A DNA stretch of 64,000 nt from Syngnathus acus (GCF_901709675.1 NC_051105.1:6873104-6937103); one strand, 5' to 3'; counted from the first letter of the stretch, positions 28,901 through 41,400 are shown. Translations and numbers: made by a program. The notes: generated from the sequence alone by a model not told the origin.

Positions 28901-31900
28901 ATGTTTCTGGTACATTAACAAGCCCCACTGTTGGTTTCAGTTTTAATGGTGGAATCGACCCAACTTTCTGGGTCATTTTGAACAAAACCAACTCGTTTTT
29001 ATTTTGTGCAAAACAACAGAATATGTGATGTGAATGCGCAACGGCACAGACTTGTTTTCATTCTGTTACTCTTGAGCAATACTTATGAACGGCTGCTACT
29101 TTGTTTGTGCCGTTAATAAATGTCACAGCAACCACTACAGATCGTTTAATTGTAGTTTATTCACTGCTGTTATGTTTAAGACTCAGAGGACATTGGAACA
29201 GCAAAAGCGCACGACCATAATATGGCCCGAGTCGTGGTTTCGCTCAGTCAGAGGCACACCATTAAATTAGGGAAGCTCAGAGTGCCAAAGTTAATGTAAA
29301 GACAACTTTTTGCAATGTAAAAATAATTAAACGGGCTGCTTCATGGACCATGCTCCATTTATACACCAAGCTTTCTTGGCAGAGGCAGTAAAATGCCAGT
29401 TGTTGCTGATATACTGCAAGCATTGTCTCCACTACCTTGTCCTGAAAATGCTTTACAATACATCGCTTCTGAAAATGCCAAATGTGAAAGCAAATCGTGT
29501 TTGGTCTTCACTATAGAAATAATCTACACTTGCCACATCATTAGGTACACATACATAACAGGCTAAAGGTAGCAAACAGACCGTTTCCTCATTCTACGAA
29601 CAGAAAACAGAGAGGTAAAAAAGTTTGGAGGTCATGACAAAAGGCCTTTTCTATGGCATATCAAAAAGCTTGAAATCGGACCCCTGCTTTCTGTTACACG
29701 CGCTTCGAGTCACCCACCCACCTCTTGTGCTAGGCTAACTATTGTTGAATTGTGGCTCCCCTGGGCTAAAGGCGCCATGACCCCACCTGTGTGGCTGCAC
29801 ATAACAGCTGGTGAGAGCAGGATGGGAGCAGCGGGGGCTTTTTTTACGCCTGATTCCAACTTCTAAGTGTGTCGCTTCTGTGCACTGAGGAAGGGTGTAC
29901 ATGCAACACACTGAAACGGCTGTGCAAGATGTGCACTCAACATCATTCTCCTGATTGTTACAGGGCCATGAGTCAGTTTCCTCATGTGACTACTATGAAA
30001 ACTAAATCTACAAACACTATCAAAATGAATTGAAGATTTTGTATGAGCAAAAGACTTTGTTCCAAAGGGCGCCTAGCTGTAAGCTTGTATACCTCACAGT
30101 TATGAGGTTCAGTACTCAAATCTTGGCTTCCTGTGTGGCATTTGCACTTTCTCCATGTTGGCCGTGTACTCTGCCTTTTTCCCAAGTTCCAAAAACATGC
30201 ATGCTAGGTTGATAAGAAAAACAAAGTTCTTCATACTCATAGTGATAGAAATATTTTAACTACACCAAAAATCTTTCTGGACAGGTTTAATCACTTATGT
30301 TTGTTGACGGTTCCTTTTTAAATTTTTGATGCGTGTTCCATGTTTATGTATTTTACATACTGCTGCATTTTTTTACCAAGCACAGAGTTCACCTGGTTGA
30401 ATAGAGGTAAAATTACAACATGCTTAGGTTTGCTGAATCTAATGCGGGCATGATGGAAAACACAGTTTCAGCAGAATAGTACTGCAATTACAGTAATTGT
30501 ACCGTCCAGTACCTACAAGCTTGAATGTGCTTTTTCCGGGTCCAGTGAGTTCCTCCCACAAGGAGAAAACATGCATTTCTTGAAGATTTTAATGTGTCCA
30601 CAGGAGCAAATGATTGTGCCCTGGGATTGGCTGGTAACCAGTCCAAGGTTTACACTGCCCTTCCTGTTCACTTGTGACCCTAAAACAAGGACAAGCGCTA
30701 TGGACAACAAATGGATGGAAGCTAACCCAAGTCTTTTTCAACTGCAAATGTATAAAAATGAAAATTTCTGTCTACACACTGAGCATTTTGCAAGTGCTCG
30801 CAGTGATTGGTTAAGTGAATGCTGAAAGATGAACATTCCACGGCTCTCTGCTGAAGAGACTCCTTTCTTCCGCCCACTCCCACAGCTGATTTGCCTCTCA
30901 GTTGGACCGTGATGTGGATGATCCTTTTTTTAGCGTTGTTTGAAATGGATAATCAGCATTCAGCGAATCTTTGGAAGTCTTTAAATGACAGTTTCAAAGA
31001 TTTCCAGTTTAATATCCCCATCAGTGGCACCCAATTTGTTTTTGCATCTGCTCATGCAGGAAAGGCACCGTTATTTAAATCGTATTACGTCTCGCTGGAA
31101 CCTCTTCGATGTAGACTGTAGTCATCTTGACGGGGTTGACTAAAGGTCAGCAGAAGGCGGGCCTGGACATTACACTAAAATGTACTTTGTAAATGATTCA
31201 TGAATGGATGCATTTTTATTCTTTGAGAATTATTTTCTTACTTGATTTCAAACAAGTTTGCTCACTGACAGCATACTTGGACAGATGCACTAACACATTT
31301 ACAAGTTTTTTTTTTTCCAGTGGGTAAAAAAAAGATTCTAGTATTTAGTATTCTAGTAGCTAAACTGTGAAGTTAATATAGCTTACCCATCTTTGTGAGT
31401 TTTATAGTGACGAAACATTAAAGTAGTGTGTTTTAAACTTCAGTAGCAGAGTTGGCGTGTTGCCATTATCTTTTTTTCCCCATTTTGAAAAATCCTTCAA
31501 TCCAAATGTAATCATCTTCGGAGCTCCCGCTAAGATAAATGCTTCAAAAAGTTGCCCTCTGCACTCCGCATCACAGGATGCTGTTAGGTTGCCAAGTTTG
31601 GGCACGCTATACCCAAAATAACTTTTCTCTCAAAATCAAAACAAAAGCCACTTGAAAATGTATTTCAAATATATATATATTTTCAAATTTGAGCTTAAGT
31701 CTTACATGGAGCTGCATCATAGCAGGAATGTAGCAAAACTTATCTTATCTTATCTCATGTTATTATTTTTACTCCTCATGATCAACAAAATTTGAAATGA
31801 GCGATTAATCAATTATTCTGCTCATAAACCAGATCTCAAGGGCCATCGATTCAACCCTGCTGAGGCCAAATGTTGCATACCTTTTATTGGCGTGTCACGC

Positions 31901-34900
31901 ATCATGAAACAAATACTCGAGATGCAACATTAATTTCAAACTGTAGACATTCAGGTCCACATTGCTGTCGCCGGCTGTGCCAAAACGGCATTAGATTCAC
32001 TTAAGGCACAGCGGTGTCAACATTTTGACGTGCCAGGAAAATTGGTTTTGTTTGAAAATTGTTCACTGCTAACCTTATTCGGAATAAATAATTCAAGCAG
32101 CAGCAGGGTGGCACGAGTGCTTCTCCCGTCTCTGATCACAAAGGTACGGCAAATTTGTGCTTGTGATCTTCTCAACAATCTACACACCGGGACCATGACA
32201 TTGGATACGCCTGCAAAATCAAGAGTACAAAAAATAATTGTCGGCATTTAAAAAGACAAAGCTTAAGGCCTTTTCGCACTGTGTAGCGCGCCATTGACGG
32301 ACCAATTCATTCATATGGGGAAAGTGCATAATACATAGCTGTCAGTGTTGACATGCATTCACAAATGGTGCTAAAGGTAAGTTGTAAAACTGGTTTAACC
32401 CCCCCCACACACACACACCTCCTCCGTTAAAGAGACGCTATTGCCAAAACCATTAAGTCCCTATGAACACCTGCTCCCCCACTCGTCCCGACATCCCAAC
32501 CCCCCACCCAGGCCTCATTTATCCAACAGACAAAGACTTCACTCTGAAACAAATCAAATAGCAAATCATGAAGATGCACAAAAAAAAACAACAACAGCTA
32601 ATACTGTGTCATGTTCAAGCGCAATCACTGAGTGTTAATTAGTAAAAACGAATACTCCCCCGAAAAACTGCACCGTCGTCTCTAATTCTTCATCTTGCGC
32701 TCATACACGATTGTGACGGCCGCGTTTATGGCGATATTTTGTGTGACTGGCACCTCTCTATCAGTTTGCAGGTTTGCGGATTACGCTGCAGATTGTCGGG
32801 GGGAAAAAAACTAATTAACTATTAATTAGTGTGCTTCAAACAGACTTTCCTGCCATTGTCAGTCATTTTGCCTTTGAGGCAGCAAAAGACATGTGCTTGT
32901 GAATTCATGCATTTATGCATAAGCAATTAGACACACAAACACACACAACTCTGGTTCTTGCTGTAGAAGTAGGGAGAAATCACATTAACGGGAGCAGAAT
33001 GCCAGTCTGGACGAAAGGCTCTTTATAGGAACAAAAATGTACTTTTAGAATAATAATAATAATTTTAAAAAAAACTATGCAGACAATTAGTCGCGCACAT
33101 CGGGAGTGTGAGCTACTGAATATGGATCATCTCTTTGCAGGTGGGGAGTGGTCGCCATAGTTACAAGACCTGATGAGAATCCCAGAAGTCTGGCTGGGCT
33201 ACACTGAATGATAGCAGCATCTTGTGATGTGGGATCCGTGTGTGTGTGTGTTTTTGTGTGTATGAAGAAGTAAAGCGGAAGCCTCCGGCTGGCCCTTCAT
33301 TATCACTTTCAAAGCCTGACAGCAAGCGGGGCGGAGCAGACAAAAATCCCAAAGGGGGGATGGGTCTAAGTTGGTCTCTTTGGCAAAGCAGTGGAAGTGC
33401 TTGTCAAGAGTCCAAGGTGGCTTCAGCTGTTAAATACAGGAAGATTCGCCCGCTAACAAACATTGATGTGATGGAGTTTCCCATTCATTAATCCTAACAC
33501 TGTCCTATTTATTGCCTGATGACTGATTATTAACCAATTACTGTTGTATTTGATTTTATTTATTGGTTAAAAACAACAGCTAAGCAATCTCTCACAAAAA
33601 GAATTGATGGTCATTGGTTTCTAAAATAATAGAGGTTTACAAATGTCTTATTTGGATTAAACACAAAAATATAAATCAGTCTGCCTTCACGAAGGATGAG
33701 AGAAATCAAAGATTACTTTTGAGATCCTGAAATTAGATCTGATCTTTAGTTAAAAATGGCTCTACACGATGACTCGTTTATTAAAATATGAGGCGATTAA
33801 TTTGATACTCGATTTGTGGATTAATCGATTTTGACACCTCTTCGTTCGATATTTACCAGGGGCTTCAGTGCAAACCAAGCCTGATTCAGGGGTACGCTTA
33901 GACGACAACATTTTACAAAAGACAATTTTTCTTTTTTAATATTTTCCGCACATTTGACCACAGTGGCAAAACAATTCTCATTCTCACGAATCTGCCATAA
34001 TGATTGGACAACTTCATTATAAATGCCCGATGTCCCCTAAAGGATCAAAACCCTACCAAATATTTGTCCCATTTGGTCTTATTGTACTGCAAGTAAATTT
34101 TCATAAATTTTTTCTTTGCGTATGAATGTTAAGTCATTAACAAGAGGCGGGTATCCGCATCGGTGCGTTTCTACATTCAAACATATCCAATTGTTTGTCC
34201 TTGGAGGTCTCCACTTTCATGCAGCACTCTGGCTCAAGCATTCCCACATTCACCATGTCCTTCCCAGCCAACATATTTCCAGAGGTAAACAAGCCAACGT
34301 GGACATGTACCAACAGGGATAATGAATTACCGGCGTGGCTAACCTTGTTGTCTATGATGACAGCATTGGTGTAGTTACACTCTTCTTTTTATTACCTTGC
34401 TCCCGCCTACACGTGCAAGAGGAAGCAATTGTCCAGTGGAGTAAACACACTGGTCACAATCGTTTATTGCTTTAGAGCCAACATACTGGGGATAGAGATT
34501 TCTCGAATGTGATAAAGACAAAAAAAAACAAAGGTGGAGATTGTTTGCTTATAAAATATTGATAAAAACAAAATGTGTGGTCCTAAGGGGAGTTGGAAAT
34601 CTTTTTTTGGATCCTCCTTCAGGTGGGGGCAGATTCTAATTGGATTTGTTTGAAGAGGAGCTGGGCTGGGTAGTGGTGCACTGTTTGGAATTGGAGTGGG
34701 GGAGGAGGTCAGGGGCTACTCACAGTAGGAGGAGGAGGCAGCAGCTGGAGGGCCACTCATTCAGCTGAGAAGAACACAGTGAAGTGCTTCAACAGAAACA
34801 CCAAAGGGTTTTTTTTTTTTTTAGATCACTTTGCCAAAATATGAGATATGGGAGGAAAGGCCATGCAAAAAAACTATCAGGAAGTTGGAACGTGGAGGAG

Positions 34901-37900
34901 TCCTGTGAGTTATCTCAAGCTTCCACCATTCTCTACTGAATCACTGCAACAGACAGGAAGCCTCCCTCAACAAAGCGATTCATTTCACACACTCCCTTAT
35001 CTTTGTATATGAACTGGAGAGACATCACATTAGGATTCGAACGTTTGGTGCGAGTGTCTTTTGCAAATACTGCGTGAGAACTATTATCGGTAGGATTACC
35101 CACAACTAACTTCATTTGAGCTTGTGGCATTTTATTTTCCATTTGGAAATATAGCGTGGGAAACTGGGAAACAGCTGAAGGCAAAAGTTGGACCAGTAGG
35201 GAAGGCCTTTGCTGGCCCAGACCATTCAGCAGCAAAGTGGAGAGTATCAAGAGCAGAACGTTAGCATGTGACTTTATTGGTGTGTTAGCTCAAAAAAGCC
35301 ACAAAGAATGTATAATCGCTGACGAGGTACTTAGTACGCACGGTAGCTTGTAGTAGCTGTTTTTGCGAACAGAAATTCGTCAATAGTGAGTCGAGACTTG
35401 TCGACAGGGGAAGCACACAAATTTCCGCCTGACAGGCCGGTGGAAGTAAAACATGGTGGTTTGGTGTGAGCTTCCATAGGTGGCTGTCAAGTCTCTATTA
35501 CAGGCCAAAAGATTGCCATGTAGAAAGTGTTACAACTCGCCGTGCGAGGGGGGGGCCTTATCTGACGCAAGAGCCAACGCAAACAGACAACGCGCCGTTG
35601 CGAGCGCAACTGATCGTCAACAAAGAGACATCTCAGCCCGCAGCAAACGGACGCGTGTTTTCAATACCCACCTGAGCTTTCATCGTTATTTACAGAAAAC
35701 TATCGCAGAGGTGCTGGGTGACTGACAAGCTGATTGTCTTCCACCTCATCTACCGCTTGTTGTTGTTTTTTTTCACGCCACTTGAGTCAACATTGTTATG
35801 ATGCCACGCAAACAACGGAACAAAAGGCGTGCTGTCACGAGCGCACGCAAAGATGAGCTTACGGCGCAAATGAGGATGCACGCGACTACAAATTATAGCA
35901 GGCGCAGAAGAATAACAATTGGGGGCAAAGGGGAGTAGAAAGGCAGGCTGGTGCACGACTCAACTTGTTCACTTGTGAAAATTGGCAGGTTTCAAGGTTG
36001 AGGGGGACGTTGAAGAAGTTGTGTATTTGTGGAAGGCTACACAAGAGCGAGTTATGGAATTTTTCCCTATAATCCCAACAGCGCTCGCCCTCGTGTCAGC
36101 TGACACGTGGGCGACATTCCAAGTGGAGTAACAGCTGACTCATGATACTCACTGTGTGAGCACATACACGCACGTTAAAATCTCTGCCATACAGTGTTTG
36201 GGACATCAGCTGTTGGACCGCATTAGCAACAAAGTTGGACGTCAGGGAGTGGCATTGCAAAGTTGAAATCCTCGGACAGTTTGAAATGCCTCGGAGTCGC
36301 ACTCAAGATGGGGGGCACACATTGTTTAAATGCTTTCAGCTTTACAGTGTCTCCTCTCAGAGGGTGTCAAAATACATCAGCGTCCCAATGGGAATTATTC
36401 AGTGTGAGAACTATTTTAACCAATTCTCTTTTTAAAAAAAAGTTACATTTTAATGTGGTTGATTGTTAACAGTTCCTTGGTGTTTTATTTCTTAAAATAA
36501 AACATTATACAATCAATCTTTTTTTAATTCCATTCAAATATCTACCGTAATTTTCGGACTATAAGTCGCACCGGAGTATAAGTCGCACCAGCCATAAAAT
36601 GCCCAAAAAAGTGAAAAAAAACTATATATATGTATATAAATCGCTCCTGAGTATAAGTCGCCCCCCCACCCAAACTATGAAAAAAAACCGCGACTTATAG
36701 TCCGAAAATTACGGTAGCTATTTTCCAAGGTAATGCAGTCAACACATGAATGATTAGACTACAATTAGCTAAAAATTTGTGGCAACCACAGGTCCAAAAG
36801 CCCAATCCCAATTCAATGCCTTATATCAGATTTTTCAAAAATTGTATTCAAGTTCACCCTAACCTTCATATAAGAGTCTTGGAATTTATGGGTTTGGTAG
36901 AAGGGCTGCTTCCTTTTTTTCCATACGCTCTTTACACACGCAGAAATGCACCTTTGAAATTAAAACACACACACACATTGGAGCCACTCATTCCATGTTT
37001 GAAAAGCTAACAAGCATGCAAGCCTTGGGGCGCCGCTCTTTGTCGGGTTTACTTCACACAAATCATCTCGCACGTTAACACACATCTGGTTGCAAACTCA
37101 GCAAAAAAGAAAAACAGGCCCCGATGCAAGATGGAAAGTGAAGGAACACGGCGGCTGTGGATGGCTCGGCTTTTTTTTTTTTTCTGTTGGGGTGAAAAAC
37201 GTATTGCGATTGCCTGGTTGGAATTTTGCCGGGAGCGCAACTTGGCACTAGCTCGTTTTTGGCTCAACGGGTTGGGAGAGAAGAAAGATGTACAGCTCCA
37301 AATTACAGTAAGGTCGGACACAATCCAGTCGGGATGTTGGTTGACCTCCAATTTGAAGTCAGCTTTATCCCACAGGAAATAATGGAATTAAAAAAAGAAT
37401 CTTTTCCAGGGTCAACCTGTCACCGGCCGTGAAATTAAATCTCCAGCTGTATTTGCTGTTTTTGTGCTCAGGCAAAAGAAACATCATCATCTTGTGGCAT
37501 CTTGGTGAAAAGGAAATTATGAAGTGAATTGAGGAGCTTCCTTTAGCCAGTCTTGTAGCGCCTATAAATTCGAGGGGGGTGTCAATTATTTACTCAGAGT
37601 GACTTTCATGAGCCTTCAAGAGTTATTTAAATTCTCAAGTTTTGCTCAATGTATTTATTTTCTTCCAAAAATGAAGAATCCTCAATTGTACGCAAATTAG
37701 GCCATTTGTCCAGCACACAATTGTAATTACATAACACAAAAGTAAGCATTACCCATTACCTTGTTTGCTGCTACTGACAAGTGAACAACTTCAGCATCAT
37801 GTCGCTTATTGCAGAATCAATATCCAGTGTAATACAAGCAACATGTCACCTCGTGAGACGATCATGAAGCTCCTTGAACTATGATGCACACACACCGACA

Positions 37901-39563
37901 CACACCTACATCTAACCACCCGCACAAACAGCTTCCAATTTCACTGTGTGATTCATTTTATTATGTAATAGCAGAACCAGCACTTTCCCAGCCTTTACTG
38001 TAGATAAAATCTTTGGCAGTTATCAATTGGAAAACCACTCCTGCCCTAGTGAAAGTGCCTAAAATGGGACGGCAAGACGCAGCCAAGCGCAAACGGTAAT
38101 CCTCTTGGCCGAGTGGGGGCCGTACCCCCCTCATATTCAAGAAGGCGCAAAAGCCATCTGGTGTTTGTTTGGGGGGGGTGCGTTAGTGCCAGCAAGCTTG
38201 CGATTACGAAATGTTTGCTCCGACCAGTCACAGTGTGTCATAGCTTGTGAGCCACCTAATACAGTGGAACTTGGGTGACAAATGGGATGTAAACCACAAA
38301 CTTGTATAAGGACGTCTGAGTGCGTGACGAAGATGAATGATGTCATATCCTGAGGTGCATCATCCAGGTGTGCGTCGGTGACGTGTGTGTATGCGTGTGG
38401 TAATAGTAGGCAACCCACACTGGACAGTGAGCAGCTATAGCACAGGTGTCAAACTCAAGGCCCGGGGGCCAGATACGGCCCGCCACATCATTTTATGTGG
38501 CCCGCGAAGACAACTTGTGCATCAAATTCGTGTGTCATTACTAGAATTGCAAATTGTCTTCACTTTTAATCTTTTTTTATTTTTTATATTTGACCAGTTT
38601 TTACTCGTCTGATTTGAAAACGAGTTATGTGTCAGTTTGTTTTGTAGCTTTTACTGTCTATATTAGCAGGTGCTCATACATTTATCTGAGTTGACAGTCA
38701 TAATGGCCCTCCGAAAGAAGCTATGACTACGGAAAAAAAAGAAGAGTTTGACACCCCTGGTCTATAGGGTTAATCTGTGACTAAGGTCTAAATATGACAT
38801 TAACCTAGTTCAATGCACATGCACAGCTGCTCATGTTATTGCAGTGACACTACTTTTAGTGAAATCTCTATCACTGGAGTATCATTGCATATTTGGCTTA
38901 TCATTTAAGTAATTGCAACCTCAGTAATTTGGTACCTTTGATCTTTATAGTTTGTTCAGGGATTCGCATTTAGTCTTTGTATGTACAAACAGCAGCCCTT
39001 TAGTGTCCCCTCTACTTTGAAAGAAATGGACACACTGCGACTGCATATTAAATTAAAAGAGAAAAACAAGTCATTGCGCCTTTATAAAGTACAGTTTATC
39101 AAAGCAGTCACGATGCCTTTTGTACCCTTGACACTTGACTTTAACAGCTTGGTAACCAACCTGTGCTCTTAAGCCCTGGAAAGGTTTCAGTTGCCTTGGT
39201 GACCGATAATGGGTCTCTAGTTTTAAAATGTATTATTAAATGCTTTTCAAGGATTCTGATTGAATGTGTATTTTATTATCGTAGTAAATACATTTTGTGA
39301 GGATTTTTTTTATTATTATTTGTAGTACATACGGTGTCCCTTGGGGGACATGATTTGACATGAGTGGCTCCGTAGTACAGTACTAACTGTATTTGGTGCA
39401 CCGTAATCTCCACCTGACTGTCAATTCCTAAAGCGGATGCATTTGGTTAAGACTAACCCTCGGCGAATGCAAGAAAGAGGAAAATCAGTGCAAGGAGACT
39501 TAAATGTGTCTTGACTGACTTACCGAATAGAGCGAAGGAGACGAGCAGCACACCGGTTGCCAT
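2396..39563 (-). CDS. igsf3: igsf3, 5' part: signal peptide plus first two Ig-V domains (gene continues past left edge)
   Basis: IGSF3 is a type I membrane glycoprotein of the EWI immunoglobulin subfamily (IGSF3, CD101, PTGFRN, IGSF8), with eight V-type Ig domains in mammals. Coding exons seen: 39524-39563, 21662-22042 and 2396-2815, all with GT-AG borders and phase-1 introns. Spliced, they give a signal peptide (MATGVLLVSFALF then AGAAVA), mature start QRVVTVQSGPL, Ig1 with Cys/Trp/Cys, and Ig2 with the EWI signature (AEWIQDADGSW). The stretch TEGSHVTIWCNVTGY and the Ig2 entry IADSL are what one expects of IGSF3 rather than PTGFRN or IGSF8. Together they give 280 residues. Ig3 onward, the transmembrane segment and the tail are not in the window. 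Identity as IGSF3 rather than another EWI member comes from remembered family sequences, not a search. The start is chosen because the ATG has A at -3 and G at +4 and is followed by a clean signal peptide. Confidence 0.9.
8585..8945. repeat. Interspersed repeat, same family as 33535-33845
   Basis: The left side starts AGGGCAACAGCTAACGATTT and the right side has GATGACTAATC and CGACTAACCGAC. The middle, from 8768 (TTTTGGTTCAACACAAATAT, AGTCTGCTTTCATGGAGA), aligns with 33650-33720 (TTTGGATTAAACACAAAAAT, AGTCTGCCTTCACGAAGGA) in the same orientation. This is a dispersed element copy, probably a non-autonomous DNA transposon. Ends are approximate. Confidence 0.55.
15128..15214. repeat. Perfect 21-bp direct repeat separated by 45 bp
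   Basis: TGCACTGATACCATATCACA plus a final G occurs at 15128-15148 and again at 15194-15214, a 66-base period. The spacer is not itself repeated. It is inside igsf3 intron 2. Function unknown. Confidence 0.8.
21094..21114. repeat. Short (GT)n microsatellite
   Basis: About ten GT units in igsf3 intron 2, roughly 550 bp on the downstream side of the Ig1 exon in the sense of transcription. Confidence 0.9.
21662..22042 (-). CDS. igsf3: igsf3 coding exon 2: first Ig-V domain
   Basis: 381 nt, phase 1 at both ends, acceptor TAG and donor GTGAGT. It encodes the end of the signal peptide and Ig1: first Cys in TIWCNVTGY, the core Trp in FEWSMYLP, and the second Cys in DQGLFECYTP. The segments SYSARTNLTG and YVERLSRDSA resemble the end of IGSF3/CD101 Ig1. 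One N-glycosylation sequon (NVT) lies directly after the first Cys. Confidence 0.95.
22743..22827. repeat. (TG)n microsatellite, about 42 units
   Basis: An uninterrupted 85-bp TG tract about 700 bp from the acceptor side of the igsf3 Ig1 exon. On the transcribed strand of igsf3 it is read as a CA repeat. It produces spurious long open frames of alternating Val-Cys or Thr-His residues, which are not genes. Confidence 0.98.
22966..23005. repeat. (GT)n microsatellite, interrupted
   Basis: A GTGTGCGTGTGT-type tract of about 40 bp, 140 bp from the larger TG tract. It is interrupted by CG-containing units, suggesting an older array. Confidence 0.95.
30060..30720 (+). repeat. Diverged interspersed repeat of a common teleost type, in two pieces
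   Basis: The first piece (about 30065-30205) reads like the familiar fish repeat with words such as ACCTCACAGTTATGAGGTTC and CCAAAAACATGCATGCTAGG. The second (about 30535-30720) carries the downstream part: GGGATTGGCTGGTAACCAGT, then a stretch ending ACAAATGGATGGA. About 330 bp of unrelated or unrecognised DNA lies between, suggesting an insertion or heavy decay. Family assignment (SINE/LINE-tail type) is from memory and uncertain. Confidence 0.55.
33535..33845. repeat. Interspersed repeat ending in TTAATCGATT, same family as 8585-8945
   Basis: Contains ATTAAACACAAAAATATAAA and AGTCTGCCTTCACGAAGG, matching the copy at 8768-8820. It finishes near 33835 with GGATTAATCGATTTTGACAC, which is the inverted form of the opening GTCAAAATTAATCGATTAAT at 1664. 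That supports an element with inverted ends. Confidence 0.6.
36543..36716. mobile_element. MITE with perfect 27-bp terminal inverted repeats (TA-flanked)
   Basis: The left end is TACCGTAATTTTCGGACTAT followed by AAGTCGC. The right end is its exact reverse complement over 27 bases including the TA. The 174-bp interior has further ATAAGTCGC copies and no coding frame. TA at both edges fits Tc1/mariner-style target duplication, though the superfamily is inferred. The perfect termini suggest a relatively young insertion. It is related in sequence to the larger copies at 52101-52526 and 55300-55560, which have GGCGC in place of AGTCGC. Confidence 0.85.
38443..38759. mobile_element. hAT-like MITE (CAGGTGTCAAACTC ... 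GAGTTTGACACCCCTG)
   Basis: 317 bp with imperfect inverted ends CAGGTGTCAAACTC / GAGTTTGACACCCCTG, followed inside the left end by GGGGGCCAGATACGGCCCGC. A second copy lies inverted at 48428-48737. Non-coding. CAGNG-type ends suggest an hAT origin. An exact 8-bp target duplication is not evident, although CTATAG occurs next to both ends. Confidence 0.75.
39524..39563 (-). CDS. igsf3: igsf3 coding exon 1: start codon and signal peptide core
   Basis: The start codon is at 39563, reading leftward. Thirteen codons (MATGVLLVSFALF) plus one base are followed by a GTAAGT donor at 39523-39518. The split codon completes as Ala with the exon at 22042, and the joined peptide has a hydrophobic core ending AGAAVA, a good signal-peptidase site before QRVV. 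The exon is too short to detect by frame length alone. The splice join and the fit to the next exon are the evidence. Confidence 0.85.
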
Positions 39564-39960
39564 CGTGCCTCGGCCGGCTCAGCCACCCCGACGATGTGTC
39601 GCCCCTTCTGGATGAACAAACGATCAGCGGCTGCTCAGACCCGGAAAAAGATCGGAAGGTGAATCCTGCTGCTTGACGAGACAATTCCACGCAAGGTGCT
39701 TCTACGCTCCACCTCGGCGTCCAGCAGGAACCAGTAGCCCAAAAGAATCGGGAGTCCTTTCTTCCGATCACCTTATTGCCGAGGACGTGCGCCAGGCACC
39801 CGGGCGACCCAACCCACTCCCCGGCGTACAACCGCCACACATCCACGGACTGCGGAGGACCTCCGGCTCACACAACACTTCCAAGTCCCGCACGACTCTT
39901 TTTGGGAAGAGCGCACTCCACGGGACGTGCAAAAAAGCCCAAATAATAACTGAAAAAAGG
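39530..39960 (-). promoter_or_regulatory. Probable igsf3 5' UTR and CpG-rich proximal promoter
   Basis: The DNA around and upstream of the igsf3 start codon is visibly richer in CG dinucleotides than the surrounding AT-rich introns (for example CTCGGCCGGCTCAG and CCCGACGATG). This is the usual look of a vertebrate CpG-island promoter. A GC box (GGGCGG) lies at about 40125. No TATA box is obvious. The transcription start and any non-coding first exon cannot be placed from sequence alone. Confidence 0.5.
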
Positions 39961-40699
39961 CTTGATTAAGTCCCTGTTAGGTGTTTTTAGGTCCGTTGTT
40001 TCTTTTCTCCACGCTTTTTTTTGTACCGCTGATAAGAGAGCAAATCTCAGTCCGTGTGCTGCCTGCACGGCAAATCCTGGAGACGTAATCAATCTCCCAC
40101 TATCGGCCCACGTAAAAGCCAAATGGGCGGGCACTGTGGAGGAAGCAGGCACGGCTTTGTGCTGTGGCTCAATGCATCTAATTAATCAATGAGTAGCCCA
40201 TATGAATTTAAACACACTGGCCACCTCTTCTGACACCCAAACTTGATCAAGCTTTTTCTGCATCTCATTTCATCTTTGGAAAAAAAAAAAAGTCTGAGCA
40301 AGTTAGTTTTCCTGTTCAAGAAACTACACTTTTCCTTGAAAACCTAATCAGCATGCTGTACCCTCCCCCTCAGCCGTGTGGGACACCACCAGACACCCAC
40401 CCACTGTGGGAGAGGTCACGATTTGCATGTGTCAGTAGCAAATGTAGGCCAGTAGCACACAGGAGGGGCCAAGTTTGATCATCCACAACAATCAACAATA
40501 CCCAACCCTAAAAATATGAGGGTGATGTAGGATGGGATGGGCCAAGTGTCATCAAAGAGACCAAATGCTTCCTCAACCACTTTGATGCCGGCACTTTCAT
40601 TTTAGCATCTTTGAACAGGAATGATAAATTACATAACCCGGACTCAGTCTTTTATAATTTGTAGCCATGTTTGGATTGGCTCAATGAGCTTCTTTGAAA

Positions 40700-41400
40700 A
40701 GTTGCAAATTCATCAAGCATGAATTCAACCACTAAAAGCCATTTGTGTCTTCAGGAATGCAAGTCAAAGGTAGTTTGACACCATCACTTGTAATGAAGAT
40801 GTCAAACGACCTTTGGCTCCAATCTGGCCTTCCAATTCTTTTTGCTAATGAGTGGTTGGCATCTTTGTATATTTTCTCTCAGTCTTCTTCAAAGAGTGGC
40901 ATGTGATACCTTCACCTCAGCCACGTAGAGATTGGCGGTGGTGTCACGGACAGTTGTCTTTGGGCGTTTTGTCATAAAACTCACAATGTTTCTGTTATCA
41001 ACCACTGTTGAGAGCCTTGGCTGACCTGTTCGATTTCCGTTCTTCAGTGCTGCAGTACTTTCTTTCATTTTCAGGACATGATAAATTGTTGTATTGGCTA
41101 TTGCCATTGTTTGTGCAATAGCTCTGATCAATTTCCCCTCTTCTCACAGCTACAAAATGCTTGCTTTTTTTTTTCTCTTGTTGGCAGTTCTCTGCTCTTT
41201 GTGTTTGCTTAACACAAATGCAGTTTCCACAGCTGAAACACAAAACACAAAAACAGGCACAATTGACTGTTTAAGGAATCCATCTAAAAGACAGAACTTG
41301 AGCAACTACAAACATCCATCAAGCTTCTGTTCCAATACTTTTGCTCACTAGAAAAACAGAGGAATTTACCTTGCTGTTCTAATACTTTTGGAGGGCACAC
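40700..41400 (-). mobile_element. Decayed Tc1/mariner-like transposon with N-terminal transposase remnant
   Basis: The minus-strand frame at 40889-41131 encodes a helix-turn-helix-like segment (IAQTMAIANTTIYHVLK), then GNRTGQPRLSTVVDNRNI and TVRDTTANLYVAE, the pattern of the DNA-binding half of Tc1-family transposases. Downstream catalytic DDE sequence is not found intact. The side at 41375-41400 contains AATACTTTTGGAGGGCAC, like the end of many fish Tc1-type elements, and a second similar word (CCAATACTTTTGCTCACTAG) sits at 41332. It is a non-functional relic. Confidence 0.65.

Larger units (their letters stand above)
22043..39523 (-). other. igsf3 intron 1 (about 17.5 kb)
   Basis: Lies between the signal-peptide exon and the Ig1 exon. 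No other gene could be supported on either strand. It holds two (GT)n tracts close to the Ig1 exon, a diverged fish interspersed repeat in two pieces at 30060-30720, an ATTAA-rich repeat at 33535-33845, a MITE with perfect 27-bp inverted termini at 36543-36716, and an hAT-like MITE at 38443-38759. The remainder is AT-rich without visible structure. Confidence 0.75.

Noticed and set aside
39520-39846. 108-codon minus-strand frame over the igsf3 first exon
   Set aside because: Out of frame with the signal peptide and covers the CpG-rich 5' region. No similarity recognised.
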